The notes: a model not told the origin generated them from the letters alone. A stretch of DNA of 64,000 nt from an uncultured Bradyrhizobium sp. (GCF_936943645.1 NZ_CAKZJO010000081.1:62001-126000), one strand, 5' to 3'; counted from the first letter of the stretch, positions 15,251 through 25,083 are shown. Made by a program: numbers and translations.

Positions 15251-16225
15251 TTAAGGCTTCAGGATCGACGCGCCGGTGGTCTTGCGGCTTTCGAGATCGA
15301 TATGGGCCTTGGCGGCGTCCTTGAGGGCGTAGGCGTGGTTGATCGGCACGTGCAGCTTGCCGTTGATGACGGCGGCGAACAGCGTGTCGGCGCCCTCCAG
15401 CAATTCCTTGCGCGTGCCGATATAGTCGTTGAGCTTGGGCCGGGTCGCGAACAGCGAGCCGTGGTTGTTGAGCTCGGCGATCGAGAACGGCGGCACGGGA
15501 CCCGAGGCGTTGCCGAACGAGACGAACATGCCGCGCGGCTTCAGGCAGGACAGCGAGCCCGGGAAGGTCGCCTTGCCCACGCCGTCATAGACGACGTCGC
15601 AGCCTTCGTTGCGGCTGATCTGTTTTACGCGCGCGACAAAGTCCTCTTCATTATACAGGATAACGTGGTCGCAGCCGTTGGCTTCCGCAAGCTCGGCCTT
15701 CTCGCGCGAGCCGACCGTGCCGATGACGTGGGCGCCGAGCGCCCTCGCCCATTGGCAGGCCAAAAGGCCGATGCCGCCGGCGGCGGCGTGGATCAGCACG
15801 CGGTGATGCGGCTCGACCCTGAAGGTCTTGTGCAGGAGATACCAGACCGTCAGCCCCTTCAGCATCAGCACCGCACCCTGCTCGTGCGTGATGTGGTCGG
15901 GCAGCTTGACCAGCTTCTCCCAGGGGATGTTGCGCTCGCCGGTATACGCGCCGAGATTGTGGTAGTAGGCGACGCGGTCGCCGGGATGGAAATTGGTCAC
16001 GCCGGGTCCGACCGCGACCACCTCGCCCGAGGCCTCGTTGCCGGCAATGAACGGCAGCCCCGGCGCCTTGTAGAGCCCGGTGCGATAATAGACGTCGATG
16101 AAGTTCAGGCCGACCGCATGCTGGCGGATGCGCACCTCGCCGGGGCCGGGCGCCGGCACGTCGACGCTCTCATAGACCAGGGCCTCGGGGCCTCCGACCT
16201 TGTGCACACGGACGGCTTTGGTCAT
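15251..16225 (-). CDS. NADPH:quinone oxidoreductase (zeta-crystallin type)
   Basis: A 324-residue zinc-independent medium-chain dehydrogenase/reductase. It has the N-terminal catalytic GroES-like domain (to about residue 120, with GNEASGEVVAVGPGV) and a Rossmann domain with HAAAGGIGLLACQWA and IGTVGSREK for NADPH. It reduces quinones by one or two electrons in the cytoplasm. The start at 16225 has an excellent AGGAGGT Shine-Dalgarno; an upstream ATG at 16252 is less likely. Length is normal for QorA. Monocistronic. Confidence 0.9.
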   Translation of the reverse strand: MTKAVRVHKVGGPEALVYESVDVPAPGPGEVRIRQHAVGLNFIDVYYRTGLYKAPGLPFIAGNEASGEVVAVGPGVTNFHPGDRVAYYHNLGAYTGERNIPWEKLVKLPDHITHEQGAVLMLKGLTVWYLLHKTFRVEPHHRVLIHAAAGGIGLLACQWARALGAHVIGTVGSREKAELAEANGCDHVILYNEEDFVARVKQISRNEGCDVVYDGVGKATFPGSLSCLKPRGMFVSFGNASGPVPPFSIAELNNHGSLFATRPKLNDYIGTRKELLEGADTLFAAVINGKLHVPINHAYALKDAAKAHIDLESRKTTGASILKP

Positions 16226-16300
16226 CACCTGACCTCCTCTTCTTTCAGGCAAGCGAAAAACATCGTGACCGCCTTGTCAACTCGGCGACGGCTGGAACGC

Positions 16301-17035
16301 CTAGACCGACGGCTTGCCGGACTTCTTGCGATTACGCTTGGCCAGCACATTGAAGAATTCGACCGCCGCCGAGAACGCAATTGCGAAATAGATGTAGCCG
16401 CGCGGAATGTGGAATTTGAATCCGTCCGCGACCAGCGCGACGCCGATCAGCACCAGGAAGGCCAGCGCCAGCATCTTCGTGGTCGGGTGCTCCGCGACGA
16501 AGCGCGACACCGGCCCCGACGAAATGTACATGATCAGGCAGGCGATCACGACCGCCGCGACCATGATCTCGATGTCCTGCGCCATGCCGATGGCGGTGAT
16601 GATCGAGTCCAGCGAGAACACGATGTCGATGACGATGATCTGGGCGATCACCCAGAAGAAGGCGCTGCGGCCGGACTTCTGATCCTTCTCGCCGTCATCG
16701 GCCTCGACCTCGGCGTGGATCTCGTGGGTCGCCTTCGCGATCAGGAACAGCCCGCCGCCGATCAGGATCAGGTCACGCCAGGAGAAATCGTAGCCGGACA
16801 GCGAAAACACCGGCGCGGTCAGGCCGATCAGCCAGACCAGGAGGCTGAGCAGGATGATGCGGAAGATCAGCGCCAGCGCCAGCCCGATCTGGCGGGCGCG
16901 GTGCGCCTGCTTCTCCGGGATGCGCGAGACGATCACCGACAGGAAGATGACATTGTCGATGCCGAGCACGATTTCGAGCGCGGTCAGGGTGAGCAGCGCC
17001 GCCCAGGCCTCGGGACTGGTCAGCAGATGCATCAT
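16301..17035 (-). CDS. TerC/Alx-family integral membrane protein
   Basis: A 244-residue polytopic membrane protein of the TerC family. Typical signatures are LEIVLGIDNVIFLSV near the N-terminus and VFSLDSIITAIGM mid-protein, each with the acidic residue inside a helix (ID and LDS motifs). Related proteins export manganese or take part in metal and tellurite resistance. A charged loop (EVEADDGEKDQKSG) separates the two halves. Its first ATG (17035) overlaps the pcs stop by ATGA, so it is coupled to pcs although no functional link is obvious. A second ATG follows immediately at 17032. Confidence 0.88.
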   Translation of the reverse strand: MMHLLTSPEAWAALLTLTALEIVLGIDNVIFLSVIVSRIPEKQAHRARQIGLALALIFRIILLSLLVWLIGLTAPVFSLSGYDFSWRDLILIGGGLFLIAKATHEIHAEVEADDGEKDQKSGRSAFFWVIAQIIVIDIVFSLDSIITAIGMAQDIEIMVAAVVIACLIMYISSGPVSRFVAEHPTTKMLALAFLVLIGVALVADGFKFHIPRGYIYFAIAFSAAVEFFNVLAKRNRKKSGKPSV

Positions 17036-17757
17036 GCGAACGACCGCACCAATCGGATCAAGGCGTCGCTGAAGCTGATCCAGAGCGCGATGGCGCAGAG
17101 CGTGATCGTGATGGCAGTGCCGACGCGAAAATCCATCTCCAGCACGTAGAGGCCGAGCACCGCCCAGAGCGCGATCAGCGACATCGTCAGCCAGCGCAGC
17201 CGCACGACGCGGACCGGATGCAGCACGTGGAACGGCACGAAGGTCAGCACGACGAGCGCGGCCACCAGCAGCGTCGACCACAGCGGCGGCCAGTGCAGCA
17301 GGAACAGATAGAACGCCGCCGCATTCCACAGCGCCGGGAAGCCGCGGAAATGATTGTCGTCAGCCTTCATGCGCAGATCGGCGAAATACAACGCGCTGGT
17401 GACGATGATGGCGATGCCGAGCAAGGGAGCCGCGACCGGCAGCAGCAGGCCGCTGGCCACGATCGCATAGGCCGGCACGAACACATAGGTGACGAAGTCG
17501 ACCACGAGATCGAGCACGTCGCCCGACCAGTTCGGCTGCACGTTCTTGACGTCGAGCCGGCGCGCGATCGGACCGTCGATCGCGTCGATGATCAGGGCGA
17601 CGCCCAGCCACTGAAACATCGCCGCCCAGTGCTCGCGCACGGCCTCCAGCATCGCCAATAACGCGATCGCGGCACCGAACGCGGTGAAGATGTGCACCGA
17701 GAACGCAGCAGCGCGGATCGCGGGCGTCGGCTTGAGGGAATCCTCTTGGCTGTCCAT
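17032..17757 (-). CDS. pcs: Phosphatidylcholine synthase
   Basis: Pcs condenses CDP-diacylglycerol with choline to form phosphatidylcholine at the inner membrane, important in rhizobia for symbiosis. The 241-residue protein has about eight hydrophobic segments and the CDP-alcohol phosphotransferase motif D61-G62-x2-A65-R66-x-G79-x3-D83-x3-D87. Start ATG 17757 is supported by GCAGGAGCC directly upstream; in-frame starts further out (17817, 17799) lack this. The downstream TerC-like gene overlaps it by ATGA. Confidence 0.92.
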   Translation of the reverse strand: MDSQEDSLKPTPAIRAAAFSVHIFTAFGAAIALLAMLEAVREHWAAMFQWLGVALIIDAIDGPIARRLDVKNVQPNWSGDVLDLVVDFVTYVFVPAYAIVASGLLLPVAAPLLGIAIIVTSALYFADLRMKADDNHFRGFPALWNAAAFYLFLLHWPPLWSTLLVAALVVLTFVPFHVLHPVRVVRLRWLTMSLIALWAVLGLYVLEMDFRVGTAITITLCAIALWISFSDALIRLVRSFA

Positions 17758-17885
17758 GGCTCCTGCTATCAGAATGAGGCCGCTTTGCACATCCGCCATG
17801 GTGCCGCCCGGCCGCACAATCGGTCATGACATCAGGCCCGATCAGCGGGCTTGAATTTGCCGCCGGGCGTGTCATTTGTCGTTCC

Positions 17886-19070
17886 ATGACAGAGGCATCG
17901 ACACTCCATGACGCCGCCGTGATCGGCGGTGGACCGGCTGGACTGGCAGCGGCGATCGCGCTGGCGCAGACGGGTGCCCGGGTCGCACTGGTGGCGCGCC
18001 GCGTTCCCTATGCCGACAATCGCACCACCGCATTGTTGGGCGCCTCCGTGGAGCTCCTGGAGACGCTCGACGTTTGGCCCCGCTGCAGGGACAAGGCGGC
18101 CGCGCTCGAAACCATGCGTCTCGTCGACGACACCGGCCGGCTGTTCCGCAGCCCCGAGGTCCGTTTCTCCTGTCACGAAATCGGGCTCGACGCCTTCGGC
18201 TACAACATCGACAACCGCTCGCTGATGCTGGCGCTGGAAGAGCGTGCGGCTGAGCTGCCCAATCTCGTTCGTTTCGACGACGAGGCCGAAAGCGTCGTGA
18301 TCGAGGCCGACGACGTCGCGGTCCGCACGGCCTCCGCGCAGTTTCTCACGGCCCGCCTCGTGGTCGGCGCCGACGGTCGGCATTCGCTGTGCCGGGAGGC
18401 CGCCGGGATCGAGGTGACGCGGCGCGAGCTGACGCAGACCGCGTTGACCTTCAACGTCGGCCACACCAGGCCGCATCGCAACGTCTCGACCGAGTTCCAC
18501 ACGCCGCACGGGCCTTGCGTGTTCGTGCCATTGCCCGGCGACCGCTCCAGCGTCGTCTGGGTGTCGGCTCCGGCCGAGGCCGAGCGGCTGCGGGGCCTCG
18601 ATGATGCCGAGCTGTCTGCAGCGATCGAGAAGCAGTCGCATTCGATCCTCGGCCGCATGAGTGTGGAGCCCGGCCGCAACCTGTTCCCGCTGGCGATCGA
18701 ACGTCCGAAATCCTTCGGCCGCGACCGGATCGCGCTGGTCGGCGAAGCCGCCCATGTGGTTCCCCCGATCGGCGCCCAGGGCCTCAATCTCGGCCTGCGC
18801 GATGCCGCCGACATCGCGCGGCTTGCGGGCGAAGCCGTCGCCGCCGGCCAGGATCCCGGCGCAGACGCGGTGCTCAAGAGCTACGACCGCGCGCGGCGCC
18901 CGGACATTCTGAGCCGGACGTTTGCGATCGACATCGCCAACCGTTCCCTCCTCAACGACTTCCTGCCGCTGCAGCCGGTCCGCGCCGTCGGCATGCACCT
19001 GCTCGGCGCCATCGGCCCGCTCCGGCGTCTTGCGATGCGCGAGGGCCTGACGCCGACCTGGCGAAGGTAA
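17886..19070 (+). CDS. UbiH/UbiF-family FAD monooxygenase
   Basis: A 394-residue aromatic-ring hydroxylase of the ubiquinone biosynthesis group. It has the dinucleotide-binding GGGPAGLAAAIALAQTG near the N-terminus, the middle VGADGRHSLCR (DG motif), and the GD-type RIALVGEAAHVVPPIGAQGLNLGLRDA segment. It probably hydroxylates a polyprenyl-phenol intermediate of ubiquinone. Which ring position it serves (UbiH, UbiF or the alphaproteobacterial UbiL role) cannot be told from sequence alone. Start chosen at ATG 17886; the frame extends to 17826. Divergent from pcs, monocistronic. Confidence 0.85.
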   Translation: MTEASTLHDAAVIGGGPAGLAAAIALAQTGARVALVARRVPYADNRTTALLGASVELLETLDVWPRCRDKAAALETMRLVDDTGRLFRSPEVRFSCHEIGLDAFGYNIDNRSLMLALEERAAELPNLVRFDDEAESVVIEADDVAVRTASAQFLTARLVVGADGRHSLCREAAGIEVTRRELTQTALTFNVGHTRPHRNVSTEFHTPHGPCVFVPLPGDRSSVVWVSAPAEAERLRGLDDAELSAAIEKQSHSILGRMSVEPGRNLFPLAIERPKSFGRDRIALVGEAAHVVPPIGAQGLNLGLRDAADIARLAGEAVAAGQDPGADAVLKSYDRARRPDILSRTFAIDIANRSLLNDFLPLQPVRAVGMHLLGAIGPLRRLAMREGLTPTWRR

Positions 19071-19074
19071 CCTC

Positions 19075-20028
19075 TCACGGAAACGCCAGCCGTCCCGTCT
19101 GGATCGCCCACATCACGCTGGTCAGCGTGACCACGGACGCAAACGTTCCGAGCAGCACCGCGACGGAGGCGGACTCGATCCAGGCATCGTTCTGCCGGGC
19201 GATCACGAACACGTTCAGCGCCGGCGGCAGCGAGGCCATCAGCACGGCGGTGGCGGCCCAGGGCTGCGCGAACGGCCCGAACGCCAGCATCAGGCCGAAT
19301 GCCGCGAGCGGATGGAACAGCAGCTTCACCGCGATCACGCCGGGGACCTCCCAGGGCACGCGGTCGAACGGCCGCAGCGCCACGGTCACGCCGAGCACGA
19401 ACAGCGCAGTCGGGGCCGCCGCATTCTGCAGGAAGGTGATAGTGCGATCGAGCGCGACGGGCATCTCGATATGCAGCGAAGCGAAGGCCGCGCCAAAGCA
19501 GGCCGACATGATCAGCGGGTTGAGCACGATCTGCTTCACCACGACGCCGAAGGCGTGCACGATCGAGGGATGGTCGCGATCAGACAGCTCGATCAGGAGC
19601 GGCACGATCGTGAACAGGAAGATGCTGTCGCAGCAGAAGATCAGCGCGGTCGGTGCCGCCGCCTTGCTCCCGAGCACGGCGAGCGCCAGCCCGGGGCCCA
19701 TGTAGCCGATGTTACCGTAGCCGCCGGAGAGACCTGCGAGCGTGGCCTCACGCAATGTCAGCCGTCCCAGAACCTTGCCCACGACCAGCGCCAGGGTGAA
19801 CGCGGCGACGGTGGATAGCGTGGTCGCCACCAGGAACGGCGGGTTGTTCAATTCCGAGAACGGCGTCTTGGACATGATCGCAAACAGCAGCGCCGGCAGC
19901 GACACGTAGAGCAGGAAGAAGTTCATCCAGGCGAGGCCTGATTCCGGCAGCGATTTGACCTTGCCACAAGCAAACCCGACGAAGATCAAGCCGAAATAAG
20001 GTAGCGCCAGATTGAGGATATCGACCAT
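19075..20028 (-). CDS. AEC-family (auxin efflux carrier type) transporter
   Basis: A 317-residue membrane protein with about ten helices in two inverted halves. It shows the family pattern GGYGNIGYMGPGL in the first half and AAAPTALFVLGVTVAL followed by MASLPPALNVFVIA in the second. AEC carriers export or exchange small organic anions such as malate; the substrate here is unknown. It begins MVDILNLALPYFGL at 20028. It is convergent with the UbiH-family gene, ending 4 bp after it with no terminator between. Confidence 0.88.
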   Translation of the reverse strand: MVDILNLALPYFGLIFVGFACGKVKSLPESGLAWMNFFLLYVSLPALLFAIMSKTPFSELNNPPFLVATTLSTVAAFTLALVVGKVLGRLTLREATLAGLSGGYGNIGYMGPGLALAVLGSKAAAPTALIFCCDSIFLFTIVPLLIELSDRDHPSIVHAFGVVVKQIVLNPLIMSACFGAAFASLHIEMPVALDRTITFLQNAAAPTALFVLGVTVALRPFDRVPWEVPGVIAVKLLFHPLAAFGLMLAFGPFAQPWAATAVLMASLPPALNVFVIARQNDAWIESASVAVLLGTFASVVTLTSVMWAIQTGRLAFP

Positions 20029-20134
20029 TGATGAAGTGTTTTCTGAAGATTTGGGGGCTATCTGCCCTTGAAGTGAACGCCAATTCCAAATGAGGCCACT
20101 AGCATCGGCCACAATCCTGGTCTATCGACGGGGC

Positions 20135-20467
20135 ATGATTAAAGCGCGGACCGCCAAATTCCAGATCGGACAGGTCGTACGCCACCGGATCTTCTCGTTC
20201 CGGGGCGTGATCTTCGACATCGATCCGGAATTCAACAACACCGAGGAGTGGTGGCTGTCGATCCCCGAGGAGGTACGGCCTCACAAGGACCAGCCGTTCT
20301 ACCACCTGCTCGCGGAGAACGCCGAGTCCGAGTACGTCGCCTATGTTTCCGAGCAGAATCTGCTGCCCGACGAGTCCGGTGAGCCGATCCGGCATTCCCA
20401 GGTGGCCGAGATCTTCATCAAGAACAAGGATGGCGGCTATCGCCCGCGCAATCCCTCGCTGAACTGA
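20135..20467 (+). CDS. hspQ: Heat shock protein HspQ
   Basis: A 110-residue protein matching HspQ: MIKARTAKFQIGQVVRHRIFSFRG start, central DIDPEFNNTEEWW and a C-terminal NLLPDESGEPI. HspQ is a hemimethylated-DNA-binding, heat-induced protein shown in enterics to tune Lon protease. Start at 20135 fits the family; the open frame runs on upstream. It is followed by a strong bidirectional terminator shared with the facing ialB-like gene. Confidence 0.92.
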   Translation: MIKARTAKFQIGQVVRHRIFSFRGVIFDIDPEFNNTEEWWLSIPEEVRPHKDQPFYHLLAENAESEYVAYVSEQNLLPDESGEPIRHSQVAEIFIKNKDGGYRPRNPSLN

Positions 20468-20492
20468 CATTCGTCGCCGGCAAACGGCCAGC

Positions 20493-20523
20493 AAAAAAGG
20501 CGCTCGAAACGAGCGCCTTTTTC
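20493..20523. terminator. Bidirectional terminator hspQ / ialB-like
   Basis: AAAAAAGGCGCTCG, AAA, CGAGCGCCTTTTT: a GC-rich stem flanked by an A-run on one side and a T-run on the other, so it terminates from both directions. It sits between two convergent genes. Confidence 0.92.
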
Positions 20524-20544
20524 ATGTCCGGAGCCTGGCTCCGA

Positions 20545-21351
20545 TTACTTCTGGCCTGCTGGAGCGGCGCCGGGGGCACCACCACCCTGCTCGAGCTTCT
20601 TGCGCTGCTCGTCGGCCTTCTTCTGGAGCTCCTCCTGGAGCTTCTTCTGGTTTTCCTCGAACACCTTCGGATCGGTCGGCGGACCGTCATAGGCCTTCTG
20701 GAATTCGCCGGCGAGCGGCAGCGGCAGGGTCAGCGGCGCGCCGTTGGCGTTGATCGCCTGGACAACGAGATTCTGGCCCTTCTTCATGCTGTTGATGAGC
20801 TCGGGCGTCGCCTCGTAGTCCGACATGCAGCCGTTCTGGAAGCAGATCACATAGGGCTGCTGCAGCGGCGCGTTGCTGTCCACGATGATGCGGGTGCCGT
20901 GCACGAGCTGCATGCCGAGCGGCAGCGTCACGCGCAGGATCTTCTTGGGCTCGCCTTCCGGCTCGATGATGACCGCGGCGATGACCGGCTGGCCCGATTC
21001 GATGCGGCCGTCCTTGCCGGTGAAGCAGACCTGCTTGGCGTTGGCGTCCTGGCCCTTGAGGCAGAACTTGGTCCAGGGGGCGTAGATCAGCTGGATCTGC
21101 TGGTCGGCCGGCTGGGCCGCGCCCTGCTGCGCCGGAGCGCCTGCAGCGGGAGCTTGCTGGGCTGGGGCCTGAGCGGCCGGGGCCTTAGGGGCGGCCTTGG
21201 GAGCCGCTTTCGGGGCCGCCTTGGGCGCGCCGGGGGCCGGAGCCGGGTTTTGGGCCTCGGCGGCAAACGGGACGGCCAACGCCGTCGCCGTCAACAAGGC
21301 GAGAAGTCGCCCGCGCGGCCGGACGGACGCGGCCAAGTAACGGAAATTCAT
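20545..21351 (-). CDS. Invasion-associated locus B (IalB) family secreted protein
   Basis: A 268-residue exported protein. Residues 1-33 are a signal peptide (ALLTATALAVPFAAEAQ), followed by an Ala/Pro/Lys-rich linker (42-58 is a run of APK units) and an IalB-like domain (about 85-225) with conserved cysteines in KFCLKG, QVCFTGKDG, YVICFQ and NGCMSDYEA. The last 45 residues are a charged coiled-coil-like tail (EENQKKLQEELQKKADEQRKK). In Bartonella IalB aids erythrocyte invasion; in rhizobia the role is unknown, probably periplasmic or envelope-related. Ends at the terminator shared with hspQ. Confidence 0.88.
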   Translation of the reverse strand: MNFRYLAASVRPRGRLLALLTATALAVPFAAEAQNPAPAPGAPKAAPKAAPKAAPKAPAAQAPAQQAPAAGAPAQQGAAQPADQQIQLIYAPWTKFCLKGQDANAKQVCFTGKDGRIESGQPVIAAVIIEPEGEPKKILRVTLPLGMQLVHGTRIIVDSNAPLQQPYVICFQNGCMSDYEATPELINSMKKGQNLVVQAINANGAPLTLPLPLAGEFQKAYDGPPTDPKVFEENQKKLQEELQKKADEQRKKLEQGGGAPGAAPAGQK

Positions 21352-21612
21352 TGCGGAAAACCCTTTCTGAACGGGAAGTGCCCGAACCGCTCCGAAGCGC
21401 CGAACCTGGCCGCCTTGGGCGCGGCTCTCTCCCCGTCAATTGAGGCGGATAAGTGACGGGCTCGACGCTCTTGCGCGATTGCGTGCCTTCTTAGCGTGGC
21501 CGACGAAAAGATCAATGCCGACAAGCGGCTTTGGCCCCGTCCGCGGCTGAGCCCAGTGAAATTCCCTGTGATAGGATTCAAGGCGAGCCGGTCCTCGAAT
21601 CAACGTGTGCTG

Positions 21613-23490
21613 ATGTTCATGTTCCAACGCCGCTTCGAGGGCCCAAATATCCGCCTATGTGTCCGCGTTCGCGTCTTGGCCTTGTTGGCCTTTGCCCTTG
21701 TCCTGGCCCTCGGCGGCGGAATGTCGACAGGCGGTGCGCGAGCCGAGGAGGCTCATGCCATCGCCATGCACGGCAAGCCGGCGATGCCGGCCGATTTCAC
21801 CCATATGCCCTACGCCAACCCCGACGCCCCCAAGGGCGGCCGCCTGACCTGGGGTGTTCTCGGCACGTTCGACAGCCTCAATCCCTTCATCGTCAAGGGA
21901 CTGGCCGTGCAGCAGATGCGCGGCTACGTGGTCGAGAGCCTGCTCGCGCGCGGCAACGACGAGCCGTTCACGCTCTATGGCCTGCTGGCCAAAAGCGTCG
22001 AAACCAACGACGAGCGGAGCTTCGTCACGTTTCGCCTCGATCCGCGCGCCCGCTTCTCCGACGGCAAGCCGGTCACGGCCGAGGACGTGCTGTTCTCCTG
22101 GCAGCTGCTGCGCGACCACGGCCGCCCCAACCACCGGCAATATTACGCCAAGGTCGCCAAGGCCGAGGCGCCCGATCCCCTCACGGTCCGCTTCGACCTC
22201 GCGGGCGCCAATGATCGCGAGCTGCCGCTGATCCTCGGCCTGATGCCGATCCTGCCAAAGCATGCAGTCGACGTCGCGACCTTCGAGGAGACGACGCTGA
22301 CGAGCCCGGTCGGCTCCGGTCCCTACCGCGTCACGGCCGTGAAGCCCGGGGCCAGCGTGACGCTGACCCGCAATCCCGACTATTGGGGCCGCGACCTGCC
22401 CATCAACCGCGGGCTCTACAATTTCGACGAGGTCAGGCTCGACTATTTTCGCGAGGCCAACGGCCAGTTCGAAGCCTTCAAGCGCGGCCTCTACGATTTC
22501 CGCGTCGAGCACGAGCCGCTGCGCTGGCACGACGGCTACGATTTTCCGGCCGCCAGAAGCGGCGAGGTGATCCGCGATACCGTCAAGCCGGGCGTGCCGC
22601 AGCCGTCCGAATTCCTGGTGTTCAACACGCGCCGCCCGATCTTCGCCGACATCCGCGTGCGCCAGGCGCTGACGCTGCTGTTCGATTTCGAGCTGGTCAA
22701 CCGCAACTATTTCTTCGGGCTCTATGCGCGCGTTGCCGGCTATTTCGCCGGCTCCGACCTGTCGGCCTATGGCCGGCCGGCGGACGCGCGCGAGCGTGAG
22801 CTGCTGAAACCGTTCGCCACCCAGATTCCAGCCGAAATCATGGACGGCAGCTACCGCCTTCCCGTGACCGACGGATCCGGACGCGACCGCACCACGCTGC
22901 GCGCAGCGCTGAAGCTGCTGTCCGAGGCCGGCTACGATCTCGAGGGCACGGTGCTGCGCAACCGCGCGACCAAGGCGCCCTTCACGTTCGAGATCATGGT
23001 CACGACCCGCGATCAGGAGCGTATCGCGCTCGCGTTCCAGCGCGACCTCAAACGCGCCGGCATCGAACCGAGCGTGCGGTCGGTCGATCCCGTGCAGTTC
23101 GACCAGCGCCGGCTCGCATTCGAATTCGACATGATCCAGAACCGCTGGGACCAGTCGCTGTCGCCGGGCAACGAGCAATATTTCTACTGGGGCAGCGCTG
23201 CCGCGGATAATCCCGGAACCCGAAACTACATGGGCGCCAGAAATCCGGCGGTCGACGCCATGATCGCCGCGCTGCTCGAAGCCCGTGAACATACGGATTT
23301 CGTCTCGTCGGTGCGGGCGCTCGACCGCGCCTTGATCGCGGGCTTCTACACAATCCCCCTGTTTAACGTATCGGAGCAATGGATCGCGCGCTGGAATCGG
23401 ATAGAACGGCCCAAGGCCACCTCCCTCTCCGGCTATTTGCCGGAGACTTGGTGGTCGAAGGGGCAGCCTCCAGCGATTCCAGCGAAGTGA
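21613..23490 (+). CDS. Extracellular solute-binding protein, family 5 (YejA-like)
   Basis: A 625-residue periplasmic binding protein of the peptide/oligopeptide type. A signal peptide (LLAFALVLALGGGMSTGGARA) is followed by AIAMHGKPAMP and GGRLTWGVLGTFDSLNPF, a start typical of the YejA branch. The family hallmark TRNPDYWGRDLP is present, and the end (ETWWSKGQPPAIPAK) is also YejA-like. No permease or ATPase genes follow, so it is an orphan or works with a transporter elsewhere. Start ATG at 21613 gives a normal signal peptide; a second ATG lies at 21619. Confidence 0.88.
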   Translation: MFMFQRRFEGPNIRLCVRVRVLALLAFALVLALGGGMSTGGARAEEAHAIAMHGKPAMPADFTHMPYANPDAPKGGRLTWGVLGTFDSLNPFIVKGLAVQQMRGYVVESLLARGNDEPFTLYGLLAKSVETNDERSFVTFRLDPRARFSDGKPVTAEDVLFSWQLLRDHGRPNHRQYYAKVAKAEAPDPLTVRFDLAGANDRELPLILGLMPILPKHAVDVATFEETTLTSPVGSGPYRVTAVKPGASVTLTRNPDYWGRDLPINRGLYNFDEVRLDYFREANGQFEAFKRGLYDFRVEHEPLRWHDGYDFPAARSGEVIRDTVKPGVPQPSEFLVFNTRRPIFADIRVRQALTLLFDFELVNRNYFFGLYARVAGYFAGSDLSAYGRPADARERELLKPFATQIPAEIMDGSYRLPVTDGSGRDRTTLRAALKLLSEAGYDLEGTVLRNRATKAPFTFEIMVTTRDQERIALAFQRDLKRAGIEPSVRSVDPVQFDQRRLAFEFDMIQNRWDQSLSPGNEQYFYWGSAAADNPGTRNYMGARNPAVDAMIAALLEAREHTDFVSSVRALDRALIAGFYTIPLFNVSEQWIARWNRIERPKATSLSGYLPETWWSKGQPPAIPAK

Positions 23491-23494
23491 CGCC

Positions 23495-24997
23495 GTGAAC
23501 CAGCCAGCCGTATCACCGACGCTCGACACGTTGTTTCAGCGCACGCTGATGCGACAGCCGCACGCGCCTGCCCTGCTCGACCCCCTCAACAAGGCCCGCG
23601 TGACCGGGCATCAGCCGCGACGGATGACCTATGCCGAGGCCGACACGGCCATCGAGGCGCTGTCGGCCTATTTCGTCGAAGCGGGCCTGCCGGCCAATTC
23701 CGTCATCGCGATCCAGTTGCCGGCGACGGTCGAGTTCGTGCTCACCGTGCTCGCCGCCCATCGCGCCGGCCTCGTCGTCGCGGCGCTGCCGCTGCTGTGG
23801 CGACATGCGGAGCTGACCGCGGCGCTCAACCGCACCGCGGCGCGCGCCATCGTCACCATGAGCACTGTCGACGGCGTCAGCTATGCCGACCTCGCGATGC
23901 ACGCCGCCGCCGAGGCGTTCTCGATCCGTCATGTCTGCGGCTTCGGCACCGATCTGCCCGAAGGCATGGCTTCGCTCGACGAGGTGCTGGCCCGCCCGCC
24001 CGGCCTGACGCGTGCCGTGATCCAGGACGGCCGCAAGGCGGCAATGATCTCCTTCGACGTCACGGCAGAAGGCTTTCGCCCGGTGCCGCGGCCACACTTC
24101 AGCCTGATCGCCGGTGGTCTTGCGATGTCGCTGGAAGCCGACATCAGGCAGGGCGCGACCTTGATGGCGGCGCTCGCGCCGATGTCGTTCGCCGGCCTCG
24201 CCTCCTCGCTCGCGGTGTGGCTGCTCTCCGGCGGCGCGCTGGCGCTGCATCATCCCTTCGAGAACGATGTGCTGGAGCAGCAGATCAACGAGCACGAATG
24301 CGAGGTGCTGATCGCGCCGGCGCAGCTCGCCCTGCGCCTCGGCGATGCCGATTTGGCGGCGCGGATGCCGTCCTTGCGCAACGTCATCGGCCTTTGGCGC
24401 GCGCCGGAGCAGGTGGCGGCGAGTGATGCCTGGATCGCCCCGCATGCGCCATTGACCGACGTCTACCTGTTCGGCGAGGCCGGCCTGTTCGGCGCCCGCC
24501 GCGGCGAGGACGGCATGCCGGTGCCTGTCATGCCCGGGCCGCACGGCGCCCCGCGCGAGCAATCCGGCTCCTCCATCGCCGGCGAGATCCTGCTGACGCC
24601 GAAGGGCACGCTTGGCCTGCGCGGCGCGATGGTGCCGATCGCGGCCTATGCCCCGCCGCAGCCGGTCGGCGACACGTTGACGGCGCAGCCGCCGCGCGAC
24701 TATGTCGACACCGGCTATGCCGCACGGATCGACCGCCCGAGCGGCGCGATCTGCATCACGGCGCCGCCCTCGGGCATCATGGCGGTCGGCGGCTATCGCT
24801 TCCTCTCCAACGATCTCCAGGAATGGGCTCGCCGGCTCGGCCAGGGCGCCCTCCTCACCGCGCTGCCCGATCGGCTGAGCGGCCACAGGCTGGCCGGGCG
24901 CGCCCAGGACAATGCCCGCGCCCGCGAGGCGCTCAGCGAGCTCGGGCTTAACCCCCTGATGGTCGAGGCTTTTCGCGACCGCTCCGGCCAGGTCTAG
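23495..24997 (+). CDS. Degenerate adenylate-forming (ANL superfamily) protein
   Basis: This 500-residue protein has the overall layout of acyl-CoA/AMP ligases: MTYAEADTAIEALSAYF near the start, ALPLLWRHAELTAALNRTAARAIV, then DYVDTGYAARIDRPSGAICI and GGYRFLSNDLQEWARRL near the end. The P-loop SSGTTGxPK is missing (the region reads FRPVPRPHFSLIAGG), and so is the C-terminal catalytic lysine region. It is probably not a working ligase, or has changed chemistry. It starts with GTG 4 bp after the solute-binding protein gene, so they may form an operon, and is followed by another degenerate-enzyme gene. Confidence 0.75.
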   Translation: MNQPAVSPTLDTLFQRTLMRQPHAPALLDPLNKARVTGHQPRRMTYAEADTAIEALSAYFVEAGLPANSVIAIQLPATVEFVLTVLAAHRAGLVVAALPLLWRHAELTAALNRTAARAIVTMSTVDGVSYADLAMHAAAEAFSIRHVCGFGTDLPEGMASLDEVLARPPGLTRAVIQDGRKAAMISFDVTAEGFRPVPRPHFSLIAGGLAMSLEADIRQGATLMAALAPMSFAGLASSLAVWLLSGGALALHHPFENDVLEQQINEHECEVLIAPAQLALRLGDADLAARMPSLRNVIGLWRAPEQVAASDAWIAPHAPLTDVYLFGEAGLFGARRGEDGMPVPVMPGPHGAPREQSGSSIAGEILLTPKGTLGLRGAMVPIAAYAPPQPVGDTLTAQPPRDYVDTGYAARIDRPSGAICITAPPSGIMAVGGYRFLSNDLQEWARRLGQGALLTALPDRLSGHRLAGRAQDNARAREALSELGLNPLMVEAFRDRSGQV

Positions 24998-25083
24998 ACG
25001 CAGTTTCGCCTGCTACGTTGACGCTGCATTAAGGCGGCCAAACTAGATTGCGCGGCATCTGTTGCGTGATCCGAGTTTGTCGA

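Noticed and set aside
17036..17329. N-terminal extension of the TerC-like gene
   Set aside because: The extension is Arg/Ala shadow of pcs. Family signatures begin right after the ATG at 17035.
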